From the NCBI GenBank assembly GCA_945902805.1, contig CAMDMZ010000029.1, forward strand, positions 1 through 55,065: DNA of 55,065 bases, read 5' to 3'. The number at the start of each line of letters is the position of its first letter. Positions within the stretch are counted from its first letter, which is position 1. Under the pieces are notes generated by a model. The model was not told the DNA's origin. It saw only the letters and a program-made list of their open reading frames with translations, and made no database searches. The position numbers were made by a program, and so were the translations under genes. Of the stretch, positions 1-7,315 are shown one piece after another. The DNA comes from Propionivibrio dicarboxylicus (GTDB lineage: Bacteria; Pseudomonadota; Gammaproteobacteria; Burkholderiales; Rhodocyclaceae).

Positions 1-210
1 CGAGGATCACGCCATCCTGGCTGCCCGTCATGCGGTGTACCTCCGCGCCCAAGAACAGACTCCGGCCCGCTGGTCGGGCAAGACGCGCAACTGGACACCG
101 ATCGGTGCCGTAACGCTCAATCCGGAACGCGACTCCGTCATAAAGACGCAGTTGGAAGGTGACAACTTACAGGCGTTGGCCGCATGATTCAGGCGACAAC
201 TATCTTGACG
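1..210 (+). mobile_element. Right end of an IS3-like insertion sequence (partial)
   Basis: The window opens inside an insertion sequence. The evidence is the C-terminal part of an IS3-type transposase (ends 187) followed by a short non-coding tail with the bases GGCGACAACTATCTTGAC at about 192-209, which resembles the terminal inverted repeats of several IS3-group elements. The left end and the other inverted repeat lie outside the window, so the exact right boundary (about 208-211) is estimated. The element has inserted into the 3' part of the minus-strand gene that follows. Confidence 0.6.
2..187 (+). CDS. IS3-family transposase, C-terminal fragment (window edge)
   Basis: An open frame runs from the window edge to a TGA at 185-187 and gives 61 residues. 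It contains the stretch RWSGKTRNWTPIG followed by VTLNPER, which is typical of the extreme C-terminus of IS3-group DDE transposases (integrase-like, downstream of the catalytic core). The catalytic domain is outside the window. Transposase identity rests on recognising this C-terminal motif, not on an alignment. Whether the upstream part is intact cannot be seen. Confidence 0.6.
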   Translation, partial: EDHAILAARHAVYLRAQEQTPARWSGKTRNWTPIGAVTLNPERDSVIKTQLEGDNLQALAA

Positions 211-786
211 CGCGCCGAGATCCTTGTCGCTGATCATGCCGGTCAGCAGCAAAGCCCCTGTCGCTCTACGTTCGAGGGTTCCAACGGCGCCACCGGTAGG
301 TCCTTCCAGGACGGCCACCACAAATTCCGGAAGATCCAATTTTTGGCGCAACCGCCACAACGGGCATTCACCATTTCGAATGGCATCCATCACATGGTGC
401 CGGACTTGTTCGAGCAGGTTGGGATCCCGGTTATCGAACGTGACCGTCCTGCCAACTTTCAGGATAGACGGATCCTGATCGGCATCTTCGTGCCGCACGC
501 GGATGGTGATCGGTTCTGAAGAATGGCGCGCCAGGGAACGTTGGCATTCCAGAACGACGGTCATCCCATCTTCTCGGCGATACCAGTCATATTGGTGCAA
601 CCCCGGGGGCTGCCACGAAAACTGGAGGCCGATGATCTGGCCGCCTTTGGGATCGCGGTGGGCATGGAAGATGTCGTAGCGGCGCTCGACATCGGTGGTG
701 GCCGGAACTCGGAAGGCTTCGATGCCGGGCATGGCCGTATCACCGGGCATATCGAAAACAAAATCGTCAAGGAATGAACCATCCAT
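28..786 (-). pseudogene. Unknown protein truncated at its 3' end by the IS element
   Basis: An ATG at 786 (MDGSFLDDFVF) opens a 252-codon frame. Only about the first 190 residues (786 down to about 211) are likely to be native; the last 60 residues read antisense through the IS end and transposase, so the natural C-terminus is lost. The native part is soluble, rich in charged residues, with no signal peptide and no family I recognise. It starts 5 bp after the small membrane-protein gene at 792-1034 and is probably cotranscribed with it from the promoter near 1267-1295. It may be a non-functional remnant. Confidence 0.5.
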
Positions 787-791
787 GGCGA

Positions 792-1034
792 TCACCCGAG
801 GATGCCGACGGCGCGGGCGATGCCGAGGGCGTTGGCTAGCGCAAATGCACCATTCACGAACAATGCGGCACGATTCCCCGTCCGCAACGCGCTCGCGACC
901 GAGATGCTGCATCCCGCCAGCAGTGCGGAAAATGCTGCCAGCGGCGCAATGGCAACGCCCAACATCAGCGCGCCAACAACTTTCATCAGCGTCGCCAATG
1001 AATCGACGACGTTTTGAATCATTTCTTTGGACAT
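792..1034 (-). CDS. Small membrane protein of unknown function
   Basis: 80 residues from ATG at 1034, chosen because a strong Shine-Dalgarno (GGGGAGG) precedes it. The protein has a short charged N-terminus (MSKEMIQNVVDSLATLMK) and two hydrophobic alanine/glycine-rich segments, about residues 18-45 and 57-78, so it is probably an inner-membrane hairpin protein. It is the first gene of a two-gene unit with the truncated gene downstream. No family recognised. The link to the IS-disrupted partner suggests accessory DNA. Confidence 0.55.
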   Translation of the reverse strand: MSKEMIQNVVDSLATLMKVVGALMLGVAIAPLAAFSALLAGCSISVASALRTGNRAALFVNGAFALANALGIARAVGILG

Positions 1035-1266
1035 ACCGTCCTCCCCTAACAGTGCTTCCTTCCTGCGGTTTGACCGTCTGTACGGCGTGTCCATGGCAAA
1101 TGGACGCGCACGCCAAACGGGGGAGCGCGGAAATCGGCAGGGAGGAAGGAAGCTTGAGACCCGGTCGTCGCGCTCAGATGGCGGAGGACAGGCGTATGGA
1201 ACTGCCGGTGAAGGCGTGACCAGGGAGATTGGCCGAGGGGATTGGGGTGGTGCGATTCATTTGGGC

Positions 1267-1295
1267 ATTATGCCATAGGCATTGTGAAAAGTCAA
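1267..1295 (-). promoter_or_regulatory. Sigma-70 promoter of the left-end gene pair
   Basis: Reading the minus strand, TTGACT (1295-1290) and CATAAT (1272-1267) are separated by exactly 17 bp. Transcription would begin near 1260 and leave a 5' leader of about 225 nt before the small membrane-protein gene. Both boxes are one base from consensus. No gene lies in the leader that I can support. Confidence 0.6.
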
Positions 1296-1400
1296 TCCAA
1301 ATCTGCGAAAACACACGCATTGAAGACTGGTTATCAGCAAAGAATGGTCGCTTCATTAATGATACGAATGTAGTGACGCGATAGCAGCTCGTTGGCTCAA

Positions 1401-1424
1401 TTGGGACGAATTTTGGGACGAATT
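1401..1424. repeat. Perfect 12-bp tandem duplication
   Basis: TTGGGACGAATT occurs twice without spacer at 1401-1412 and 1413-1424. It lies in non-coding DNA about 90 bp before the tRNA-like stretch. Its role is unknown; it could be a remnant of an integrated element. Confidence 0.6.
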
Positions 1425-1511
1425 AGGGGAATAACGGGGAATTGAGGGTAACGTAAGTTGCAACTATCTGATTTTATGACCCTACGTACCCCTGCATCCC
1501 CCAATTATTTA

Positions 1512-1535
1512 GTTCGATTCCAATACCGCCTACCA
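1512..1535 (+). other. tRNA 3'-end-like sequence, possible attachment-site remnant
   Basis: GTTCGATTCC is followed by a further 11 bases and a terminal CCA, the order seen at the T-loop and acceptor end of a tRNA or tmRNA gene, and a strong terminator follows 8 bp later, as it would after a tRNA gene. No tRNA body lies upstream, and the T-stem does not pair well. Elements that integrate into tRNA genes leave such 3'-end copies, so this may mark the edge of a small island that includes the genes to the left. This is an inference from one short match. Confidence 0.3.
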
Positions 1536-1543
1536 AATACAAG

Positions 1544-1574
1544 AAAGCCCACCCTAATCCGGTGGGCTTTTTTT
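1544..1574 (+). terminator. Rho-independent terminator
   Basis: A perfect 10-bp stem (AAAGCCCACC at 1544-1553 with GGTGGGCTTT at 1561-1570), a 7-base loop and a T-run to 1574 on the plus strand. No plus-strand gene ends just before it in the window; the tRNA-like stretch at 1512-1535 is the nearest candidate for what it once terminated. Confidence 0.8.
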
Positions 1575-1800
1575 CGTTCTATCGCTCCCTCTATCCTATA
1601 ACAACTCAATAGGTTAGCAATTCCGCAGCGGATCAGTACATGTCAAAGGTAGGTCTCATCCATATCCTCGATCTACCGTCATTGCTAGCGGTATGTTTAG
1701 TGGTGCGAATTCCGCTGATTGTCCAAAAAACAGCGAGTTTTACGAGGCGAATGCAGTCGAACTTTGATAGTTGGTGGCGTAAAGCGAAATCCGATATTGA

Positions 1801-2943
1801 CTACCGCACCAATTTCCAGCCGCCACCCTCAATCGTAACCATCACTCGAGACCGCTGATCAAGACCCACATGATCCTTGGCACTCATGTTGTAGACGCCG
1901 TGAGCCCCGATAACATCATGAGTATTTTCCAAGGCATCGCGTAAGGCAGAACGGAACTCTTTGGTTCCAGGCTTCGCGATCTTCAGTGCCAGAGGCACAG
2001 CCTTTTCAAGGAGAATGGCCGCATCCCAAGAATGGGCGCCAAACGTTGTCGCACTCCCTTTGCCATAGGCCACCTCATAGCGCGTCACATAGTCAACGGC
2101 AACTTTCTTTACAGGATTTGAGTCTGGCAATTGTGCGGCTACCAATACGGGACCCGCCGGAAGCAAAGTGCCTTCAACATCCTTACCGCCGATACGCAAA
2201 AAGTCACTGTTGGCGATGCCGTGGGTTTGGTAGATCGGGCCTTTGTAGCCTTTTTCCCTCAACGTCTTTTGCGGCAACGCCGCCGGCGTACCGGCACCCG
2301 CGATCATGACTGCATCGGGCTTAGAGACGATAATCTTGAGCACCTGCCCCGTCACCGACGTATCACTTCGATTAAAGCGCTCGTTGGCAACGACCTGGAT
2401 ACGGCGAACCTCAGCAAGCTTGCCGATCTCGCTCCACCACCCTTCACCGTACGCATCGTTGAATCCGATGAAGGCGATCTTCTTGATGCCGGCATTGCTC
2501 ATGTGCTCGACAATCGCCGTCGCCATATGGGTATCGCTTTGTGCATTCTTGAATACCCAGCGCCGCTTCGCGTCCATGGGTTCAACAATGCGCGCTGAGG
2601 AGGCCATGGAAATCATGGGCGTCTCAGACTCGGCCAAAACATCAATCATGGCCAGAGAATTAGGCGTCGTGGTTGATCCGAGAACCACATCAACCTTGTC
2701 CTCGCTGATCAACTTTCGGGAATTCTTGACCGCCGAGGTGGTGTCGGATGCATCGTCCAAAACGATGTAGTTAATTTTCTGGCCAGCGATGACCTTTGGT
2801 AGCAGCGCCAGGGTGTTTTTTTCGGGAATGCCGAGCGATGCGGCTGGCCCCGTTGCCGAGAGGGTCACACCGACGTTAATGTCCGCCAATGCAATGGCAC
2901 ATGCGGATACCATCGTAAGGCCAAACATGAGTTTCTTGATCAT
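1801..2943 (-). CDS. ABC transporter periplasmic binding protein, branched-chain amino-acid type
   Basis: 380 residues, type I periplasmic binding protein of the LivJ/LivK (Peripla_BP_6) family. Residues 1-20 form a signal peptide ending in ALA, and the mature protein opens with DINVGVTLSATGPAASLGIP, the usual first strand and ligand loop. The start at 2943 has AAGGAAG upstream. No livHMGF permease or ATPase genes are adjacent, so it is an orphan receptor that must share a transporter encoded elsewhere. The ligand cannot be told from the sequence: branched-chain amino acids, amides, urea and aromatic acids are all possible in this family. Confidence 0.85.
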   Translation of the reverse strand: MIKKLMFGLTMVSACAIALADINVGVTLSATGPAASLGIPEKNTLALLPKVIAGQKINYIVLDDASDTTSAVKNSRKLISEDKVDVVLGSTTTPNSLAMIDVLAESETPMISMASSARIVEPMDAKRRWVFKNAQSDTHMATAIVEHMSNAGIKKIAFIGFNDAYGEGWWSEIGKLAEVRRIQVVANERFNRSDTSVTGQVLKIIVSKPDAVMIAGAGTPAALPQKTLREKGYKGPIYQTHGIANSDFLRIGGKDVEGTLLPAGPVLVAAQLPDSNPVKKVAVDYVTRYEVAYGKGSATTFGAHSWDAAILLEKAVPLALKIAKPGTKEFRSALRDALENTHDVIGAHGVYNMSAKDHVGLDQRSRVMVTIEGGGWKLVR

Positions 2944-3081
2944 GATCGCTTCCTTATTGCTGATACGTCGAGCGACCCATTTTAGTCAGTAGATATCGCC
3001 AATAGAGGTATAAATTCGAAGTCTGCGATCACATAACCTGGTTACCGTTCTCGCTTGAAGCCTGGGCTCGCCCGAGTTGCC

Positions 3082-3357
3082 TCAGAAAAGCGACGACACA
3101 ACAAAGCGATCACGTGCGGCCAGCTTTTCCAGTCCACGACTAACTTCGTTAGAAGCGCCCCATTTCATGACATGGGAAAGAAACGTGGTGAGCGCCTGGG
3201 ATAACGAATAACCTGCCTCACGCCAGTTCTCACGGAACTCGGCAAAGCTGAGAGTGCGGGCGGACAAGCGGCCGCCCTTCATCGGCACCAGAACGACCTT
3301 GTCGCCGCTATTACGGATAACGATGGCGGTGGTGCGATGACTATTGATAACGACCAC
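3082..3357 (-). CDS. Hypothetical 91-residue protein
   Basis: The frame starts with GTG at 3357, preceded at good spacing by AGGGAG. The N-terminal half (VVINSHRTTAIVIRN then VVLVPMKGGRLSARTLSF) looks like a small beta-rich domain, followed by a helical part. There is no signal peptide or membrane segment. I do not recognise a family. It stands alone between the binding-protein gene and the terminator of the prpE unit, and the hairpin at 3414-3457 lies just upstream of it. Confidence 0.5.
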   Translation of the reverse strand: MVVINSHRTTAIVIRNSGDKVVLVPMKGGRLSARTLSFAEFRENWREAGYSLSQALTTFLSHVMKWGASNEVSRGLEKLAARDRFVVSSLF

Positions 3358-3413
3358 GAGAATTCTCCCTTGTGTTATTTAGCGACACTTGGAGTATCTA
3401 TCGGCAGTGCCAC

Positions 3414-3457
3414 AAAAAGCTTGAGGCGAATCCGCGAATTGCGGATTCGCCTCAAGC
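3414..3457 (-). terminator. Strong terminator after prpE
   Basis: A perfect 17-bp inverted repeat (3419-3435 with 3441-3457, 5-base loop) is followed on the minus strand by TTTTT (3418-3414). It lies 18 bp after the prpE stop codon and should end the acuI-prpE transcript. The stem is unusually long and free of mismatches. Confidence 0.85.
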
Positions 3458-3475
3458 AATGTGACAAACAGGGAA

Positions 3476-5368
3476 TCAGAGGCCGAGTGCGGTCTTGATC
3501 TGCTCCAGCGTTGACGGATCATCGATGGTCGTCAGATCGCCCGGATCGCGTCCTTCGGCAAGTGCCTGAATCGAACGGCGCAGCATTTTCCCGGACCGCG
3601 TCTTGGGTAGACCATTGACAAAATGCACATGTTTGGGCCGGGCAATTGCGCCGAGTATGCCATCGACGGTCTTTTTGATTTCCGCTTCGAGCGCGGCGCG
3701 CAGCTCCGGCGTGGCGACCCGTGCGGCGTCCTTGACTACCGCAAAGGCCACCGGCTCCTGCCCCTTCAACTGATCGGCGACCCCCACTACGGCGACTTCG
3801 GCGATGGCACTGTGGGCTTGTACAGCCTCTTCAATTTCGCGCGTACCCAGACGATGCCCGGCGACGTTGATCACGTCATCGGTGCGCCCAAGAATGTAGT
3901 GATACCCCTCGTCATCGCGAATTCCCCAATCGAACGAGGAATACACCAGCGGCTCTTTGAACAGGCTGAAATAGGTGCTGACGAAGCGATCATCCTGACC
4001 CCACACCGTTGACAGACAACCCGGCGGCAAGGGCGGGACAACGCCGACGATGCCCTTCTCGTTGGGCGCACATTCGGAGCCATCTTCGCGGAAGATCTTG
4101 AGGTCGAAACCATAGACGGGGAAGCTCGGAGTGCCAAACTTGATCTTGGTATCTTCAACGCCACGCACGGTGGATAGCATCGGCCAACCGGTTTCGGTTT
4201 GCCAGTAGTTATCAATCACGGGAAGGTTCAGCGCTTCCGTGATCCATTCGTGAGTCGGCGTATCGAGCGGCTCGCCGGCGAGGAACAGATGCTTAAGCGA
4301 GGAAAGATCGTACTTCTTAAGGAAGGCGGGATCTTGCTTCTTCAACACCCGCACCGCCGTCGGCGCCGAGAACATGACATCAACCTTGAATTTTTCGACC
4401 AGCTGCCACCAGATGCCGGCGTCGGGACGCAAGGGTGTGCCTTCGTACATGATGGTCGCCATACCGGCGATCAACGGACCATAGATGATGTAGCTGTGAC
4501 CAACAACCCAACCGATATCAGAGGTCGAGAACATCGTCTCACCCTCGAAGCCGGTAAAGATGTGCTTCATCGACGCCGCCAGCGCAACGGCGTAGCCACC
4601 GGTGTCTCGCTGCACGCCCTTGGGCTTGCCGGTCGTGCCGGAGGTGTAAAGAATGTAGGACGGCTCGGAGGACTCCATCCACTCGCAAGGCACGTCGGCA
4701 TCCATGAACTGGGCACGTAAGGCTGCGAAATCGACATCGCGCCCGTCAACTTTCGGCCACGCCTTGTCGAGACCACGGTCGATCATGAGCACCTTAGACG
4801 GCGGGAACTCGGACAACTTGCACGCTTCATCGAGCAAATGTTTGTACGGTACCGCTTTACCGCCACGCATGCCGGCATCAGACGAGACGATGAGTTTTGG
4901 CTTGGCATCGTCGATACGCGTCGCCAGGGAGCCGGAAGCAAAGCCACCAAATACAACAGAGTGAATGGCGCCGATACGCGCGCAGGCCAGGATAGCGAAG
5001 GTGGCTTCAGCAATCATCGGCATGTAAATCAGCACACGATCACCGCGGCCCACACCCAGCGACTTCATGATCGCCGCCATGCGCATGACTTCGGATTTCA
5101 ATTCAGCGAAGGAGTAGATCTTCTCTTCGTTGGTTTCAGTCGAAACATAGATCAGAGCACGATCATTCGGGCGCTTTGCCGCATGACGATCAACGGCGTT
5201 GTAACAAAGATTGGTCGTGCCACCGACGAACCATTTGGCAAATGGCGGTCGGGAATAGTCGCAGACTTGTTGCGGCTGGGTTTGCCAGTCGATCAACGCC
5301 GCCTGTTCAGTCCAGAAGTCGTCCCGTTGCTCTATCGAGCGCTTGTGAAAATCAGCGTACTTTCCCAT
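3476..5368 (-). CDS. prpE: Propionate--CoA ligase (propionyl-CoA synthetase)
   Basis: 630 residues of the ANL superfamily (acetyl-CoA-synthetase type) that activate propionate to propionyl-CoA through an acyl-adenylate. The ATP-binding A3 motif YTSGTTGKPKGVQRD lies near residue 245, the hinge region with GRTDDVINVAGHRLGT near 500, and the catalytic lysine is in SGKMLRRS near 595. The GVQRD and HRLGTREIEE forms are those of PrpE rather than Acs. I chose ATG 5368, which has GAGGAA upstream, over an in-frame GTG at 5380. It is downstream of acuI on the same strand (58 bp gap) and ends at the strong hairpin terminator. The pair suggests propionate, acrylate or 3-hydroxypropionate metabolism. Confidence 0.9.
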   Translation of the reverse strand: MGKYADFHKRSIEQRDDFWTEQAALIDWQTQPQQVCDYSRPPFAKWFVGGTTNLCYNAVDRHAAKRPNDRALIYVSTETNEEKIYSFAELKSEVMRMAAIMKSLGVGRGDRVLIYMPMIAEATFAILACARIGAIHSVVFGGFASGSLATRIDDAKPKLIVSSDAGMRGGKAVPYKHLLDEACKLSEFPPSKVLMIDRGLDKAWPKVDGRDVDFAALRAQFMDADVPCEWMESSEPSYILYTSGTTGKPKGVQRDTGGYAVALAASMKHIFTGFEGETMFSTSDIGWVVGHSYIIYGPLIAGMATIMYEGTPLRPDAGIWWQLVEKFKVDVMFSAPTAVRVLKKQDPAFLKKYDLSSLKHLFLAGEPLDTPTHEWITEALNLPVIDNYWQTETGWPMLSTVRGVEDTKIKFGTPSFPVYGFDLKIFREDGSECAPNEKGIVGVVPPLPPGCLSTVWGQDDRFVSTYFSLFKEPLVYSSFDWGIRDDEGYHYILGRTDDVINVAGHRLGTREIEEAVQAHSAIAEVAVVGVADQLKGQEPVAFAVVKDAARVATPELRAALEAEIKKTVDGILGAIARPKHVHFVNGLPKTRSGKMLRRSIQALAEGRDPGDLTTIDDPSTLEQIKTALGL

Positions 5369-5426
5369 ACCGTTCCTCACTTATCCTTAGTCGTTGTTGG
5401 TGAACCTACAGAAAACCTGTTTTGTT

Positions 5427-6416
5427 TCAAGCAGCAATATCGACGACTACTCGCCCTTTTACGCGTCCCGCAATGTAATCATCGAACGCGGCCGGGAGAT
5501 CGGCAAACGCTATATGACGCGTCATCACGGCCAGATGACGGGGCTTCATATCAGTGGCAAGCCGTTCCCAGACCACCTGACGCTGCGCCATCGGACAATT
5601 CACTGAATCAATGCCAAGCAGGCTGACGCCGCGCAGGATAAACGGCGCTACCGTGGTATTGAAATTCATACTGGCGGCCAGCCCGATACTGGATAAGGTA
5701 CCACCAATCTGCATGGTGCTGGCCATCCACGAAAGCACATCGCCACCGAGGTTATCGACTGCACCGGCCCAGGTTTCCTTGCCCAATGGCTTAATCTTTG
5801 CCAGATCAAGTGACTGACGCAGGACTACTTCAGTCGCACCGAGGCTCTTCAGATAATCACTCTCGGCTTCCTTGCCCGTCAGCGCTGTGACTTTGTAACC
5901 CAAGCCAGCAAGAATCGCGATCGCAATGCTGCCGACGCCGCCAGTAGCGCCGGACACAATCACCGGTCCATTTCCCGGTTTCAGGCCGTTGTGCTCCATG
6001 CGCACGACGGCCAGAGCGGCGGTAAAGCCTGCAGTGCCCAAGGCCATCGCTTCCGCCAGCGACAAACCGGATGGACGTTTGACGACCCAGTCCGCCGGCA
6101 CACGGGCACGCTCGGCGTATCCACCATGGTGCGCGACACCAATGTCGTAGCTGGTGGCGATCACCTCGTCGCCGGTAAGAAATCTTGAATCCGTACTTTC
6201 GAGCACGCGGCCGGCAAGGTCAATGCCACCCACGCACGGAAAACGGCGAATGATGCGGCCAGCACCCGTCGCCGCCAACGCATCCTTATAGTTGATACTG
6301 GAAGAGGTAACGGCGATAGTGACTTCGCCGGCATCAAGCTGAGCGTCTTCAAGGGTCGCAAAACCGCTGACGACCTTGCCATCTTCCTGATTGATCACGT
6401 AGGCTTTGAAACCCAT
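5427..6416 (-). CDS. acuI: Acrylyl-CoA reductase (NADPH), AcuI/YhdH family
   Basis: 329 residues, zinc-independent medium-chain dehydrogenase/reductase. The quinone-oxidoreductase fold shows in NYKDALAATG (about 43-52), the Rossmann motif SGATGGVGSIA (about 155-165), and the YhdH-type ending RVKGRVVVDI. AcuI reduces acrylyl-CoA to propionyl-CoA and so removes a toxic electrophile. Its neighbour prpE makes the same product from propionate, which supports this assignment. A promoter with a TATAAT box and an overlapping dyad lies upstream, and a copy of the dispersed 28-bp repeat sits in the leader. Confidence 0.88.
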   Translation of the reverse strand: MGFKAYVINQEDGKVVSGFATLEDAQLDAGEVTIAVTSSSINYKDALAATGAGRIIRRFPCVGGIDLAGRVLESTDSRFLTGDEVIATSYDIGVAHHGGYAERARVPADWVVKRPSGLSLAEAMALGTAGFTAALAVVRMEHNGLKPGNGPVIVSGATGGVGSIAIAILAGLGYKVTALTGKEAESDYLKSLGATEVVLRQSLDLAKIKPLGKETWAGAVDNLGGDVLSWMASTMQIGGTLSSIGLAASMNFNTTVAPFILRGVSLLGIDSVNCPMAQRQVVWERLATDMKPRHLAVMTRHIAFADLPAAFDDYIAGRVKGRVVVDIAA

Positions 6417-6459
6417 TGGCGATGGTCCTGATTCTGATGTTTGAGTGAAAACAGGGCGT

Positions 6460-6487
6460 GGCGCCGTGCTGCCAGCACCGACTTTTT
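6460..6487 (+). repeat. Dispersed 28-bp element, copy 1
   Basis: GGCGCCGTGCTGCC followed by AGCACCGACTTTTT. It differs from the consensus at two central bases (GTGCT for GTCYC). It lies in the intergenic region between acuI and the NlpC/P60 gene, within the predicted acuI 5' leader. Confidence 0.85.
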
Positions 6488-6500
6488 AGGATCAGTTCCT

Positions 6501-6531
6501 ATTATAGCCAGACAAGTAGATTCTCTACTTG
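6501..6531 (-). promoter_or_regulatory. acuI promoter with overlapping dyad operator
   Basis: On the minus strand a perfect TATAAT (6506-6501) would place the start near 6494. Immediately upstream a perfect 8-bp inverted repeat, CAAGTAGA (6513-6520) and TCTACTTG (6524-6531) with a 3-bp centre, covers the spacer and -35 region. No good -35 hexamer is present, which fits an activator-dependent or MerR/TetR-type controlled promoter. The regulator gene is not adjacent. Confidence 0.5.
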
Positions 6532-6593
6532 CATGAAAAAGGTGCCTTCAGGGGGTTTACAGAACCACACAATCGCCTTTATAGTCCGGCCCC

Positions 6594-7190
6594 ATGCATT
6601 TATCCGATGTTTTCCGTCGCGGCGTTGCTGTCGCCTGCGTACTTGTTGCCCTGCCCTTTAGCGCGCTTGCGGACGAATCCGAACCGGTAGCTACCAAGCC
6701 GGAGACGAACTCTTCCCTATTGCCGTCGCTGAATTCCTTCAATCCGGTCGGTGATCTGGGCCTTCGTTTCGATTCCCTCGGCGCCTCGGCACTTTATCAA
6801 CGGGCTCAGTCTTCTGTGCAGGATGCCGTGGATCAAGCCATGGTGATGTTGGGTATTCCCTATCGTTTGGGCGGCGCCAAGCCTGAGGCGGGATTCGATT
6901 GTTCGGGATTTGTCAGCCATGTCTTCAATGAAGGCGTTGGCCTGATACTGCCGCGCACCTCGCGCGAACTCAGCAAAGCCGGCGATACCGTCGATCGCAA
7001 CCATCTCAAGCCCGGCGACCTGGTATTTTTCAATACCATGCGACGCGCGTTCTCACACGTTGGCATTTATCTCGGCAACGGACAGTTTATCCATGCGCCA
7101 CGTTCTGGTGCTCGAATTCGTGTTGAAGACCTCAGCGATGCCTATTGGAAAAAACGCTACAACGGCGCCCGTCGCGTCGACGTGAAGTAA
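6594..7190 (+). CDS. NlpC/P60-family cell-wall endopeptidase (C40)
   Basis: 198 residues. Residues 1-26 form a signal peptide ending in ALA, followed by a variable linker and the NlpC/P60 domain from about residue 77. The catalytic cysteine is in FDCSGFV (about 103), the histidine in SHVGIYLG (about 154) and the third polar residue is the histidine of FIHAPR (about 166). Such enzymes cleave D-glutamyl/meso-diaminopimelate bonds in peptidoglycan stem peptides in the periplasm. It is a single-gene unit with its own terminator at 7211-7237. The ribosome site before the ATG is weak. Confidence 0.88.
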   Translation: MHLSDVFRRGVAVACVLVALPFSALADESEPVATKPETNSSLLPSLNSFNPVGDLGLRFDSLGASALYQRAQSSVQDAVDQAMVMLGIPYRLGGAKPEAGFDCSGFVSHVFNEGVGLILPRTSRELSKAGDTVDRNHLKPGDLVFFNTMRRAFSHVGIYLGNGQFIHAPRSGARIRVEDLSDAYWKKRYNGARRVDVK

Positions 7191-7210
7191 TTTCGCCACG
7201 CGCCTCGATG

Positions 7211-7237
7211 ATTACGGCCGACGTGGCCGTAATTTTT
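7211..7237 (+). terminator. Terminator after the NlpC/P60 gene
   Basis: A perfect 9-bp stem (ATTACGGCC 7211-7219 with GGCCGTAAT 7225-7233), a 5-base loop, and a T-run on the plus strand. It lies 20 bp after the stop codon. Confidence 0.8.
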
Positions 7238-7240
7238 CCC

Positions 7241-7270
7241 TTGCCAATACGAATGATTCGCAATATCATT
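7241..7270 (+). promoter_or_regulatory. Promoter with overlapping Fur box for the iron-binding protein gene
   Basis: TTGCCA (7241-7246) and TATCAT (7264-7269) are 17 bp apart. A 19-bp sequence with AATGAT and ATCATT arms (7252-7270) covers the spacer and -10 box and matches about 14 of 19 positions of a canonical Fur box. Iron-bound Fur would block this promoter, which fits the iron(III) transporter gene downstream. Confidence 0.6.
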
Positions 7271-7315
7271 GCTTTCTATAGCGTGAAACTCTCCACTTTG
7301 CGAAGGAATCTCCAA

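Larger units (their letters stand above)
1296..1800. other. Non-coding stretch between the IS-marked segment and the binding-protein gene
   Basis: About 500 bp without a supportable gene. It is more AT-rich than the surroundings. It holds a 12-bp tandem duplication (1401-1424), a stretch resembling the 3' end of a tRNA gene (1512-1535) and a strong terminator (1544-1574). The one frame open at 1640-1858 runs into the antisense of the next gene, has no ribosome site and is not believed. From 1575 to 1800 nothing else is seen. Confidence 0.5.

Noticed and set aside
1640-1858. A 72-codon plus-strand frame before the binding-protein gene
   Set aside because: No ribosome site, and its end overlaps the antisense of a well-supported gene.
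2206-2233. A possible twelfth copy of the 28-bp element (AAAAAGTC then a GGCGA core)
   Set aside because: Only about 19 of 28 positions match and the CCGAC core is broken; the encoded residues are ordinary for the binding-protein family there.
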